Shown here: in pieces, positions 1 through 7,967 of the stretch
How the letters are laid out: each line of letters opens with the position of its first letter
How positions within the stretch are numbered: position 1 is the stretch's first letter
NCBI GenBank assembly: GCA_008501785.1
Contig: QQUD01000780.1
Location: 1-10,805, forward strand
From: Chloroflexota bacterium
GTDB taxonomy: Bacteria > Chloroflexota > Anaerolineae > Promineifilales > Promineifilaceae
Direction of reading: 5' to 3'
DNA: 10,805 nt
The notes under the pieces: generated by a model
Database searches by the model: none
Seen by the model: the letters and a program-made list of their open reading frames with translations, nothing else
Told to the model about the DNA's origin: nothing
Position numbers and translations under genes: made by a program

Positions 1-1845
1 CTCGTCCATTCCTAAGATATCCTTGGCCATCTGCTGCACAATATCTGTCAAATTGGGTAAAGCGTGTGCAATCGCTTCTTTGGCTCGCGGGTCATCGCTG
101 GTCGCCAATGTCTGCATAACAGCCAGCGCCACATCAGGTTCCGGATCAGCCAGCAGTGGGGTAATCGACGTCACCAGATCGCTGTCGCCGAGTTTGCCCA
201 ACGCCAAACCCGCCGCCGCCCGCACCGGCGGCATGAAATCTTTTGTCAGGTTGATGAGATCGGCTTTGAGCGCGACAAGGCGCAGTTGGGCGACGGACCG
301 ACACGCCTCGACACGCACTCTGGGATCACTGTCCTGCAAACTCTCTTTGAGTAAACCTTCGACCAGGGCAGAATCAAAATAGGCCAATGTTCTGGCGGCC
401 GTCACGCGCAAGGCAGACTTTTTATTGTGCAAAATTTGGGTGAGTTTGGTAACGGCCGTATCATCATCCACAATAAATGGCAAATGCGCCACCACCGCTC
501 GCTGCACGTTCACATCTTCATCAGCCAACAACCCCAACAGCGCCTCACTAACAGCCGGATCACCAAAATAACCCAACACGCTCACCGTCGATTCGCGCAC
601 CAATGGATTGGCATTGTTTAGCTCCACCGCTAACCGCCCGGTAAGGTCATGATACCCTATCGAGTTGATCGCACTGACAATATTGCGCCGCACCAACGCC
701 GAATGATGCCCCATCAGACCCACAAGCGCCTCCAACGCATCATCTTTCCCAATCTTACCCAAAGCATGGGCCACGATACTGACCAGTTCAAAATCCTCTG
801 ACTGCAATGCTGCGATCAGCGCTGGCAGCGCCCGCACATCGCCAATCGATCCCAGCGCACTGGCCGCACTGCGGCGTGCGTCCAGATCAGAACTGGAAAG
901 CTGGGCAATCAGGTCTGGCAGAGCAACAGGTCCCAAACGCATGAGCGCCTGACTGGCCAACTGCCGAACAGCCGGCCGACCAAGCATTGGCACCAAAATC
1001 TGGCGGATAGACTCATACTCTCTTTCGAGCTTTATGATCGGCGTGTAATCCAAGACCCAGATCATCATCTGGATTAAGGTAGGTAAATTTTCATCGTGCT
1101 GCGCTTGCGCTTTCATTGCCGCCATCAACAAGGCCCGCTCCGTTTGCGTGAACTTTTTGACAACCGCTCGCGCCACACTTTCTCCGGCCGACTCCTTTTT
1201 CTGCAGGCGGTGAAACATGCTGATGAAAGTATTTGCCACCGTCAGCACATCCCCTGCCGGAGATGACATCCAGCTCACAATAGGCGCAACAGCAGCCAGC
1301 CCCCCCACCTTGCCTAATGCCTCCACCGCTGGAGCAGCTAAAATCTGATTGGTCAACAATCCCACAAGCACCGATTCAGCAGCCAAATCGCCAATTTCGA
1401 CCAGTGCTTCCATAGCCGGAAATGCCAGAAAAAAATCTCCTTCTGATACGATAGCTAGCAGCGGATCGACAGCCTCAGGAGCTTGCAACTTTCCCAACGC
1501 TTCGATCGCATGAAATCGCACATTCGTATCAGAATCTTCCAACAATTCTAGCAGCGCAGGTGCTACCTCAGAATCGCGCAGCTCACCCAAAGCTAGAGCG
1601 GCATACATCCGCGTATCCGCCTGCGGGTCTCGCAAGAGCCGCAGCAGCCCCGGTATGACAGACACATCCATCAACACCAAAGCCTGTAGCGCCGTATTGA
1701 GCACACCCAACTGGTCTTGATTTTGCTGGATTATAGTTAACAGCGCTTCCGCTACTTCTACATCCTGCGCATGGGTTAGGGCTTCAATTGCAGCCTGACG
1801 CTCTCGCCAATCGGCAGATGTGAGCGCACCGATGTCCAGCTTCAT
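1..1845 (-). CDS. HEAT-repeat protein (PBS-lyase HEAT-like), 3' end beyond the window
   Basis: The frame is open from ATG at 1845 to the window edge (615 residues, no stop seen). It begins [10 protein letters not shown] and is made of tandem helical repeats of about 31 residues with the HEAT signature (D-P/S-D-x-x-V-R-x-x-A-x-x-A-L-G-x-L), for example around residues 100-125, 315-340, 370-395 and 505-550. A non-repetitive helical stretch at about 195-285 separates two HEAT blocks. HEAT solenoids are protein-binding scaffolds; there is no signal peptide or membrane segment, so it should be cytosolic. The start overlaps the MCP stop (ATGA) and has its own Shine-Dalgarno GAAGGA (1852-1857) with a 6-nt spacer, so it is probably co-translated with the receptor and may bind it, CheA or a regulator. 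A PBS-lyase-like HEAT protein has also been reported with the Myxococcus Che7 system. The family is sure; the role is inferred. Confidence 0.9.
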   Translation of the reverse strand, partial: MKLDIGALTSADWRERQAAIEALTHAQDVEVAEALLTIIQQNQDQLGVLNTALQALVLMDVSVIPGLLRLLRDPQADTRMYAALALGELRDSEVAPALLELLEDSDTNVRFHAIEALGKLQAPEAVDPLLAIVSEGDFFLAFPAMEALVEIGDLAAESVLVGLLTNQILAAPAVEALGKVGGLAAVAPIVSWMSSPAGDVLTVANTFISMFHRLQKKESAGESVARAVVKKFTQTERALLMAAMKAQAQHDENLPTLIQMMIWVLDYTPIIKLEREYESIRQILVPMLGRPAVRQLASQALMRLGPVALPDLIAQLSSSDLDARRSAASALGSIGDVRALPALIAALQSEDFELVSIVAHALGKIGKDDALEALVGLMGHHSALVRRNIVSAINSIGYHDLTGRLAVELNNANPLVRESTVSVLGYFGDPAVSEALLGLLADEDVNVQRAVVAHLPFIVDDDTAVTKLTQILHNKKSALRVTAARTLAYFDSALVEGLLKESLQDSDPRVRVEACRSVAQLRLVALKADLINLTKDFMPPVRAAAGLALGKLGDSDLVTSITPLLADPEPDVALAVMQTLATSDDPRAKEAIAHALPNLTDIVQQMAKDILGMDE

Positions 1846-3839
1846 GACGCTTCCTTCAAGGTTTCAATGCCATCGAACAACTCGTCCGTATCGCGGGCGT
1901 TCCGATCTGTGATGGCGCGAATATCGGTCAGCGCAGCTAGATTGGCTTCAATGCCGACAGAGTGTTCTTTATTGGCGCGAGCAATCATGGCAATTTGGCG
2001 GGTTACATTAGCTGTCGCCGAAACCAGATCATTGGCACCCTGGCTCTGTTCATTCATCGCCCGCGTCACCTGGGCAGCCTGCTGCCGCATCGAGCCAACA
2101 CTGGTAACAACATTTTTCGCACTGTCAGCCTGCTGACCGGTGGCCTTAGTAATTTGAGCCATCATGCCACTGACATTCTCAGCCTCTTTAGAAACTTGTT
2201 CGGCACTGGTGGCCAATTCTTTCATCGCCTGGGTGTTATTTTTGCTCCCTTGCCGCATCGAATTGAGACTGGCGGCAACTTGTTCGATTGAAACAGCTTG
2301 TTCACTGGTAGCACGTGTGACCTGCGCCGCCAAACCGGTCACATTTTGGGTAGCCTTGACGATGTCATTGGCGACGCGTGTCTGTTCACCAGTGGCCTGC
2401 GTCACTTCGGCACTGGCCTTGCGCAGCTCGTTGGTGGATTTGACAACATCCTGCACAGCTTGTGCCTGCGCTCTCATGGCGACTGAAATTTGGTTGACCT
2501 GGCTGGACACATTGGTGACCGATTTGGTTGCACTATCACTGGCAGCAAGCTGCTCTGATGTGCCGTTAGAAATTTGCCCCACAAAACCAACCACTTCTTC
2601 AACACCATTGAGAATGGTTTTTAGTCCCACACCCGCTTCATCAGTCAAACGCGAGCCTTCCTCAGCCACCCGCAGGTTGGTATTGGTGGCCTCAACTGCC
2701 TCTTTGGTGACCCTTTGCAAACCACGCACCATGCCCGAAACATCCTCAGCAGCTTTAGCAGCGCGGTCAGCTAGATTGCGGATCTCCTCGGCGACCACAG
2801 CAAAGCCCCGCCCCGCCTCGCCCGCCCGCGCAGCTTCAATGGATGCATTCAATGACAGCAAATTGGTGCGTTCGGCGATCAGGCTGATGGTATCAATAAT
2901 GCTGCCAATATCTTCAGAACGGCGGCCCATATCCTGAACTGATTGGCTAGAGGTTTGGATCGTATCGCGTACACGCGCAAAGGTGTCAATGGCCTGTTGC
3001 ACCACCACACCACCGTTTTGTGAATCTTTGGCTGCCTGCCGCGCAACTTCGTCAGCTTTGCCAGCCATTGCGGCTATTGAACGGACGGACGCATCTAACT
3101 GCTGCACAGCGGTGGCTGCATCCGTAGCCGCCTGACTAATCTCTTGGGCATTACCGCTGACCTGATTGATGGAGACGGACTGCTCTTCAACACTGGTGGA
3201 GATACTTTCTACCGAGGTGCTCATTTGCCTGGAAGTCGCATTGACTTCCTCAGCTGAGGCAGCTAATTCGTTGATTGAGGCGGCGGTTTCTTCGGCAGAG
3301 GTTGCTAAATCTTCCGCATTTTCGGCCACGCCACGAATTGATTTGGACATTTCTTCGGCGGCGGCAGCGCTCTCTTCAATAGATGAGCTGAGTTGTTCAG
3401 TATTGGCTGAAACGCTGCGTGTGGAAGCTAAGACTTGTTGAATGGCAACGGCCGTTTCTTCCGTAGAAGTCGCTGTATCTGTCACTTGATCCGCAACGCC
3501 CTGAATCGAGCCAGCGATCTCTTCAATAGCAGCTGACGTCTCCGAGATTTCGGTATTGAGGCCATCAGCCATGCCGGTGACTTCTTCGATAGAAGCAGCC
3601 ATTTCATTGACGCTGGAACTGAGTTCCTCGGCTGATGTACTGATTGAAACGGCCTGATCAGCTGTTTCTTTCAAAGAAGCCGCTAACTCGTTACTGGCAT
3701 TGAGCGCTTCATCCAGTGAAGTGACCTGCTCGCCAGCGCCAGCCGTTATTTGTTCGGCAATCGCCAATAAATCATCCTTACTACGCACTTTGCTGCGGGC
3801 GCGCGACCGAGATTGTGGTTTTGAAGCAGTAGCCATCAT
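1842..3839 (-). CDS. soluble methyl-accepting chemotaxis protein with very long coiled-coil arms
   Basis: 665 residues with no hydrophobic segment, no recognisable ligand-binding domain and no clear HAMP: a cytosolic chemoreceptor. The conserved signalling tip lies at about 315-365 ([20 protein letters not shown], then [15 protein letters not shown]), the site that binds CheA and CheW. Unusually, the tip is in the middle. About 300 residues of Ala/Ser/Thr/Glu-rich heptads lie on each side, built of 28-residue units (38-261 and 414-637) symmetric about the tip. Several units match the methylation consensus (small-small-x-x-E-E-x-x-small-small), e.g. around E71-E72, E183-E184 and E197-E198. Residues 1-21 are basic (K7, R11, R13, R15, K17, R19, K21) with no acidic residue. 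The ORF starts ATGATG directly after the CheW stop; the spacing from AAGGAG favours the second ATG (3836). By analogy it resembles the nucleoid-bound FrzCD. The ligand is unknown. Confidence 0.95.
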   Translation of the reverse strand: MMATASKPQSRSRARSKVRSKDDLLAIAEQITAGAGEQVTSLDEALNASNELAASLKETADQAVSISTSAEELSSSVNEMAASIEEVTGMADGLNTEISETSAAIEEIAGSIQGVADQVTDTATSTEETAVAIQQVLASTRSVSANTEQLSSSIEESAAAAEEMSKSIRGVAENAEDLATSAEETAASINELAASAEEVNATSRQMSTSVESISTSVEEQSVSINQVSGNAQEISQAATDAATAVQQLDASVRSIAAMAGKADEVARQAAKDSQNGGVVVQQAIDTFARVRDTIQTSSQSVQDMGRRSEDIGSIIDTISLIAERTNLLSLNASIEAARAGEAGRGFAVVAEEIRNLADRAAKAAEDVSGMVRGLQRVTKEAVEATNTNLRVAEEGSRLTDEAGVGLKTILNGVEEVVGFVGQISNGTSEQLAASDSATKSVTNVSSQVNQISVAMRAQAQAVQDVVKSTNELRKASAEVTQATGEQTRVANDIVKATQNVTGLAAQVTRATSEQAVSIEQVAASLNSMRQGSKNNTQAMKELATSAEQVSKEAENVSGMMAQITKATGQQADSAKNVVTSVGSMRQQAAQVTRAMNEQSQGANDLVSATANVTRQIAMIARANKEHSVGIEANLAALTDIRAITDRNARDTDELFDGIETLKEAS
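1929..2600 (-). repeat. eight 28-residue (84-bp) repeats, C-terminal arm of the MCP
   Basis: Residues 414-637 divide into eight gapless 28-residue units starting at 414, 442, 470, 498, 526, 554, 582 and 610. The recurring pattern is Q-V/I-T-x-A-T/M-x-E/Q-Q-x-x-x-x-x-x-V, e.g. [27 protein letters not shown]. The consensus differs from that of the N-terminal arm, as expected for the returning antiparallel helix. Confidence 0.75.
3057..3728 (-). repeat. eight 28-residue (84-bp) repeats, N-terminal arm of the MCP
   Basis: Residues 38-261 of the MCP divide without gaps into eight units of 28 residues (four heptads), starting at 38, 66, 94, 122, 150, 178, 206 and 234. The shared pattern is small-S/T-S-x-E-E-x-x-x-S-I-x-E-x-A-x-S-x-x-x-V. 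The similarity is at protein level; DNA identity between units is low, so the duplications are old or under coiled-coil selection. Confidence 0.75.
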
Positions 3840-4298
3840 TTACTCCTTTTTTATTGCGAATTGTAATTCATCGCTTTCTTGATATTTGAGCAAGCTGCGT
3901 AAATTAATGATTAACGTCAGGCGCTCATTGAGCATGACCATACCGGAGAGATAATCCCCGCTGGCTATTTTTATATCTTCTGGGGTCGGCAAAATTTGCG
4001 CTTCGTCGATAGAAACAAACTCACGGGCAGAATCGACAGACAGACCCACAACCCGCTGGTCAATGTTGATCACGATCAGCCGGGAACGAATATCGTAAGG
4101 CTTTTTTTCGTACCCAAAGCGCTGCCGCAGGTTAATGACCGGAACAACCTGCCCCCGCAGATACACCACCCCCTCAACAAAATCAGGCGTATTCGGCACG
4201 CTGGTGATTTTCTCGATCATTTCCATTTGCTGAACCTCACCGGATGGTATGGCATAAGTGGTCTCAGAAATTTCGAAAAGGATATAGGATTCACTCAT
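3840..4298 (-). CDS. cheW: CheW-type coupling protein
   Basis: A single CheW domain of 152 residues starting MSESYILFEI. It carries the family core YLRGQVVPVINLRQRFG (residues 46-62), with R48 in the position of the CheW arginine that contacts the receptor and CheA, and a second beta-rich half ending LRSLLKY. It links CheA to the receptor tip in the cytosolic signalling array. An upstream in-frame ATG at 4316 would add six residues (MIWRLL), but that segment contains the Shine-Dalgarno GGAGG, so the start at 4298 is chosen. It follows cheA after 138 nt and its TAA stop touches the MCP start. Confidence 0.95.
   Translation of the reverse strand: MSESYILFEISETTYAIPSGEVQQMEMIEKITSVPNTPDFVEGVVYLRGQVVPVINLRQRFGYEKKPYDIRSRLIVINIDQRVVGLSVDSAREFVSIDEAQILPTPEDIKIASGDYLSGMVMLNERLTLIINLRSLLKYQESDELQFAIKKE
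3843..3848 (-). promoter_or_regulatory. Shine-Dalgarno of the MCP, inside the end of cheW
   Basis: AAGGAG forms the last codons of CheW and is followed by its TAA stop and ATGATG. It is 3 nt from the first ATG and 6 nt from the second, so initiation at 3836 is more likely than at 3839, which would remove one Met. Confidence 0.7.
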
Positions 4299-4304
4299 AA
4301 GCAA

Positions 4305-4309
4305 CCTCC
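4305..4309 (-). promoter_or_regulatory. Shine-Dalgarno that fixes the cheW start
   Basis: GGAGG with a 6-nt spacer to the ATG at 4298. It lies inside the longer ORF reading from 4316, which argues against that longer start. Confidence 0.8.
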
Positions 4310-4324
4310 AAATCATTCAAAATG

Positions 4325-4428
4325 GGTGACCGTTCAGACCCTAAGGGTTTTTCTCTCTGGAGTTTGGATGTTTTGGTGTTAAAAACCCTTAGGGTCTTAC
4401 TGGCAAAACAACCAACTGAACGTTTACC
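4325..4428. repeat. nested inverted repeat between cheA and cheW
   Basis: A perfect 17-bp inverted repeat (4336-4352 and 4381-4397; core ACCCTAAGGGTTTTT) encloses a 28-nt loop. Outside it, 4325-4337 and 4416-4428 pair at 11 of 13 positions, overlapping the inner left arm by two bases. There is no T-tract after the full stem on either strand, so it is not a standard intrinsic terminator. Each inner half alone could form ACCC-TAA-GGGT followed by a T run, a very weak terminator. It may set the cheA to cheW ratio in the mRNA or be a small mobile or palindromic intergenic element. Confidence 0.7.
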
Positions 4429-4436
4429 AAAATAGT

Positions 4437-6518
4437 TTATAGTGAGCCTTCTCGGGCCAGACGGCGCAGTCCTGGTAGGTCAAGTATTAAAACAGCTTCG
4501 CCATTTCCCAGATCGGTTGCGCCGGTGATGCCCGGTCGGGCAACCAGTTCATCCGAAAGTGTGTGGACGACAATCTCTCGCAGGTCTGTCACGCGGTCTG
4601 CGACCATCACATAACGACTGCCATTGTCACCCCCTACCAACCCATACTGGCGATCAGGTTTTGCCACTCTTTCTTGTTTAAAAAGGGAGTGCAGGTGGAA
4701 AAGGGGAACGGCCGTTTCCCGGTATGGCAGCAATTCGCCATGCTGGGTGCGCACCACCCGCTCTGGTTCAATGGCAATGATTTCCTGCACATCGCCGCGT
4801 GGAACCGCATACCGTTCGTCACCCAGGTGGATAATCAACGCATCAATGATGGTCATCGTTAAAGGTAGACGCAATTCAAAACGCGTTCCTTGACCGGGCG
4901 TTGTATGCAAACTCATGGTTCCGCTCACGGCATCGACCATCCGGCGCACAATTTCCATACCCACGCCTCGACCGGCACCGACATCAACATCCATTTTGGT
5001 TGTAAAACCAGGTTGGCAAATCAAATCAAGAACTTCTTCATGGGTGAGGCTTTTTTCTTCAAAGGCATCTCCTAGCAATCCCTGAGCTTGCGCTTTTTTG
5101 ATGATTTGTTCAATGTTCATACCGCCGCCATCATCGGCAATAGAGATGCGGATATGGTCCCCCTCTGGTTTACCACTTAAGGTGAGTACTCCTTCAGATG
5201 GCTTGCCCTGTGCGCTGCGCATATCAGGTGTTTCGATGCCGTGGACAATCGCGTTGCGGACTAAATGCAGCAATGGATCGTGTAGACGTTCGACCAGCGC
5301 TTTATCGATCTCTGTTTTTTCCCCCTGAATGTCGAGGCGTACTTTGCGCCCCGCATCTTTGGCCAGGTCTCGTACCAGCAAAGGCATCCGCCCAAAAGCT
5401 TCTGCCAAAGGAACCATACGCACCCTCATCACTGCTTCGCGCAGGAAACGCAGCTGCCGCTCGATGCTGCTTGTGGTCTGTTCGAGGGACTCCAGCGCTG
5501 TTGGTGGCACATCAGTGAGCTGGGGCAGCACGTCCATCAAGCGCGAGCGGCTCACAATCAGATCGCCAACCAACCGCATCAATTCATCAAGTCGTTCGAT
5601 GTTTACACGCACCGTTGAGGATGCCCGCAGGGGTTCGATCTTCTCAACCGGGGATTTAGGAGAGGGGCTAGAAACTGGGGAACGGACCTCTAGCGGAGTC
5701 CAGGATAGCTCGGGGGATAATTCTACGTTTGCTAAGTCATCAACGCTAACCAAGAAGGCAAAACGGACCTCATCATTCGCCATGATCGGGACTGCTTTGA
5801 CTAAATCGGTCGTGTTCATCAACTCCTTACGGATGTTGTTGACGGTGATTCCCCGATGCGCTTTTTCTTCTGAAGGTGAGAAAATCGCCAGCGCAAGACT
5901 TTTTCCCATATCAATGGCTCTGTACACGCGCTGCCAATCTTTTTCGTCCAAAGTAGCAGCGACCTCTTCAGGCAGGTTGATCAGGTTTTGTCTATCATCT
6001 CGGATGATGAATTCAGGAGATAGTTCCTCTGCCTCAGATGTGTCTACCTCAGGTTGCGTATCGTCACTGGCAAATTCTGGTTCATCTGGTAGATGGGCTG
6101 TCAATTCGGCGACGATTGCCTTAATATCTGAAAAGGGCTTGTTTTCCTCTCGCAGCGCTGTGATTACTTTTTCCAGCGTTTGTGCCCCTTTGATCAGGCT
6201 ATCAATAATCTCAGTGGAGATTTTCTTTTTTCCCTGCCACACAGCCTCCAGAACCGACTCGATAGTGTGGCTGAGTTCAATCGCAGGCGTCAACCCGACA
6301 ATGCCTGACAAGCCTTTCAACGTGTGAAAGGAGCGCAGCAAATCATTGATGATTGCTTCAATTTCATCTGATTTGTCTTCTGGATTGATTACTGCTTTTT
6401 CCAGAGACAACAAGTTCCGGGCGCTGCGACGTATGTGATCATCACTCTCTTCCAGGAAATCAGGGATATATTGCTGTGCCAATTGTTGACGGGAAAAAGG
6501 AGTGTCAGAGTCACTCAT
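4437..6518 (-). CDS. cheA: chemotaxis histidine kinase CheA
   Basis: 693 residues with CheA order. An HPt domain at about 15-140 has the phospho-accepting H65 in SFHTLKGLSG. A variable region (145-300) contains a possible P2-like regulator-docking domain at about 190-265. The dimerisation helices are at about 303-372. The HATPase has its N-box at HLVRNAIVHGIE (418-429), G1 at DDGGGM (462-467) and G2 at GRGVGMEIV (516-524). A CheW-like P5 domain runs from about 553 to 693. The N-box has V426 where Asp is usual before His-Gly; the key Asn (N422) is kept, so activity is expected. It takes receptor signals through CheW and phosphorylates receiver domains, most likely the adjacent dual-REC protein, whose stop codon overlaps this start (ATGA). 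It has no fused receiver, unlike FrzE. Confidence 0.97.
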   Translation of the reverse strand: MSDSDTPFSRQQLAQQYIPDFLEESDDHIRRSARNLLSLEKAVINPEDKSDEIEAIINDLLRSFHTLKGLSGIVGLTPAIELSHTIESVLEAVWQGKKKISTEIIDSLIKGAQTLEKVITALREENKPFSDIKAIVAELTAHLPDEPEFASDDTQPEVDTSEAEELSPEFIIRDDRQNLINLPEEVAATLDEKDWQRVYRAIDMGKSLALAIFSPSEEKAHRGITVNNIRKELMNTTDLVKAVPIMANDEVRFAFLVSVDDLANVELSPELSWTPLEVRSPVSSPSPKSPVEKIEPLRASSTVRVNIERLDELMRLVGDLIVSRSRLMDVLPQLTDVPPTALESLEQTTSSIERQLRFLREAVMRVRMVPLAEAFGRMPLLVRDLAKDAGRKVRLDIQGEKTEIDKALVERLHDPLLHLVRNAIVHGIETPDMRSAQGKPSEGVLTLSGKPEGDHIRISIADDGGGMNIEQIIKKAQAQGLLGDAFEEKSLTHEEVLDLICQPGFTTKMDVDVGAGRGVGMEIVRRMVDAVSGTMSLHTTPGQGTRFELRLPLTMTIIDALIIHLGDERYAVPRGDVQEIIAIEPERVVRTQHGELLPYRETAVPLFHLHSLFKQERVAKPDRQYGLVGGDNGSRYVMVADRVTDLREIVVHTLSDELVARPGITGATDLGNGEAVLILDLPGLRRLAREGSL

Positions 6519-7267
6519 GAGAATAACAGTTCCTTACTCTTCGCAATTAACTGACCTGGATCGAAGGGTTTTGTCATGAAAAAATTGACCCCAATCTCTC
6601 GGGCAGCTTCTTTGGCTTTGGCATCATCCCGCGTCGTCAGGATGAGAATGGGCAGGGTTTTGTAGGCCTCATAGCCGCGCACAAATCGGGCAACTTCCAG
6701 TCCATGCATATCAGGCATATTCAAATCCAAAATCATTAGATCGTAAGTTTTTAAGGCCAATTGTTCGATCGCTTCCAGCCCAGCACCGGCCTCTCCAAAC
6801 TCGGCTTTAAGGGGTAAGAGGGAGGTTTTGATCATTTTCCGTATCGTTGGCGAATCATCAACAATTAAGATTTTAGGCATTGGTAACTCCTCTGCAGCCA
6901 ATTGCGCGAGGTTCATGATCAGCGAAGGTAAACTATCGGCCATTTCTGATTTGACAACATACCCTGCCGCGCCTGCTTCATGGGCAGCCTGGCGGTATTC
7001 GTCGATATCATGCATGGTGAGGACGATAACGGCCGTTTCTGGAAATGCTTTCTTAACTTCCCGAGTCACAGCCAGGCCGTCCATGCGGGGCATAACCAAA
7101 TCTACCAGCGCCAAATCTGGCTGCAAATCAACCATTCGACCTAAAGCTTCTGCGCCGCTTTGGAATGCCCCGACAACCGTGCAAAAATCTAGCCCGCTGA
7201 GGAAATTCTGAATAACGTCAAGAAAGGCTTGACTATCATCAATGAGCACTATCCGAATAGAATGCAT
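6515..7267 (-). CDS. response regulator with two receiver domains and no output domain
   Basis: 250 residues, two CheY-like receivers in one frame. REC1 (about 3-125) has the acidic pair D10-D11, phospho-acceptor D56, T84 and K106, and looks NarL-like. REC2 (about 131-250) has D137-D138, D181 in ILDLNMPDMHG, T211/T212 and K233 in TKPF, and looks CheY/PilH-like. Both sets are complete, so both may be phosphorylated. Position just before cheA with a 4-nt overlap marks it as the probable phosphate acceptor of this CheA. FrzZ of Myxococcus is also a double receiver without an output domain. A strong internal Shine-Dalgarno precedes M130, so REC2 could also be made alone (121 residues). The start at 7267 has no clear Shine-Dalgarno but gives the expected first beta-strand. 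Confidence 0.93.
   Translation of the reverse strand: MHSIRIVLIDDSQAFLDVIQNFLSGLDFCTVVGAFQSGAEALGRMVDLQPDLALVDLVMPRMDGLAVTREVKKAFPETAVIVLTMHDIDEYRQAAHEAGAAGYVVKSEMADSLPSLIMNLAQLAAEELPMPKILIVDDSPTIRKMIKTSLLPLKAEFGEAGAGLEAIEQLALKTYDLMILDLNMPDMHGLEVARFVRGYEAYKTLPILILTTRDDAKAKEAAREIGVNFFMTKPFDPGQLIAKSKELLFS
6878..6892 (-). promoter_or_regulatory. internal Shine-Dalgarno and start codon between the two receivers
   Basis: GAGGAG (6887-6892), a 6-nt spacer and an ATG (6878-6880) that is M130 of the dual receiver, exactly where REC2 begins. This is a better initiation site than that of the full-length protein, and points to a second, REC2-only product or to an old fusion of two genes that kept the start site. 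Confidence 0.55.
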
Positions 7268-7313
7268 GATTTTATTGTAAGCAATTTAAAGACGGCGGGT
7301 ATCAGGGTTTTCC

Positions 7314-7967
7314 CTAGGGAGAGAGTTTGTCGCTCGTAATTAAGCCCGCTCGAATGGCAAAGCGAGTTAGGGAGGCGATGTCATACAGACCCAGTTTATC
7401 CATCAGGTTCGCCCGATAGGTTTCTACGGTCTTGGGAGAGATGCCCAGTAAAGCAGCACAGTTTCTGGTTGAATGCCCTTCGGCAATGAGCTGCAACACC
7501 TCGCGTTCACGTGGACTAAGGCGTTCGATCAAGTTTTCTTTATCCCCCAGGCGATGGATATAGGCTGAGATCACTTCATCGGTAAGCGGTGGGCTGAGGT
7601 ATTGCTCTCCTTGATAAGCACTGTGAATCGCCTTAATCAGTTCATCCGGGGGTGCATCTTTCAAAAGATAGCTGAGTGCGCCAGCTTGTAATGCACTGAC
7701 TACATATTCTTCTGAGGCATGCATGGAAAGTGCGACAACCCTGGTAGTTGGCGCACTGGCCTGCAAACGACGGATTGCCTCAATGCCATTGAAACCTGGC
7801 ATGATGATGTCTAATAAAATAACGTCTGGCGTGAGTTGGCTGGTCTGATCGAGCAGTTCGCGACCGTTGGCCGCTTCGCCGACAACGATCATGTCGGGTT
7901 GAGCCTCAATGAGGATGCGCAGTCCGGCTCTGAATAAAGCGTGGTCGTCCGCAATTAAAATTTTCAT
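7314..7967 (-). CDS. NarL/FixJ-family response regulator with LuxR-type DNA-binding domain
   Basis: 217 residues. The receiver at 1-118 has D7-D8, phospho-acceptor D53 in LLDIIMPGFNG, S81 at the switch position and K103. The LuxR/GerE helix-turn-helix at about 146-208 contains LSPREREVLQLIAEGHSTRN and the recognition helix region ISPKTVETYRANLMDKLG. It is a transcription factor switched by phosphorylation. It overlaps the preceding kinase gene by 4 nt (ATGA), which makes that kinase its evident partner. Targets cannot be seen; it may control this cluster. It is separated from the dual receiver by 46 nt with no convincing promoter or terminator. Confidence 0.96.
   Translation of the reverse strand: MKILIADDHALFRAGLRILIEAQPDMIVVGEAANGRELLDQTSQLTPDVILLDIIMPGFNGIEAIRRLQASAPTTRVVALSMHASEEYVVSALQAGALSYLLKDAPPDELIKAIHSAYQGEQYLSPPLTDEVISAYIHRLGDKENLIERLSPREREVLQLIAEGHSTRNCAALLGISPKTVETYRANLMDKLGLYDIASLTRFAIRAGLITSDKLSP

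Noticed and set aside
2164..2937. 257-codon plus-strand ORF opposite the MCP
   Set aside because: It arises from the biased Ala/Ser/Thr codons of the repetitive coiled coil read backwards; no motif or ribosome site.
3057..3728. MCP N-terminal arm considered as tandem HAMP domains
   Set aside because: The units lack the HAMP Pro and the helix-connector-helix pattern; an unbroken four-heptad period fits a continuous coiled coil.
4299..4316. Upstream in-frame ATG giving a 158-residue CheW
   Set aside because: The added six codons contain the Shine-Dalgarno of the downstream ATG, and the shorter protein has the normal CheW N-terminus.
4336..4397. Inverted repeat considered as a rho-independent terminator of cheA
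   Set aside because: No T-tract follows the 17-bp stem in either direction and the genes beyond it need readthrough; the weaker half-site reading is noted in its entry.
5329..6327. 332-codon plus-strand ORF opposite cheA
   Set aside because: Low-complexity Ser/Arg-rich translation with no family motif; it lies wholly antisense to a CheA with all expected domains.
7311..7320. Perfect 10-bp palindrome TCCCTAGGGA at the end of the NarL regulator gene
   Set aside because: Single short occurrence overlapping a stop codon; a 10-bp palindrome is not surprising by chance here.
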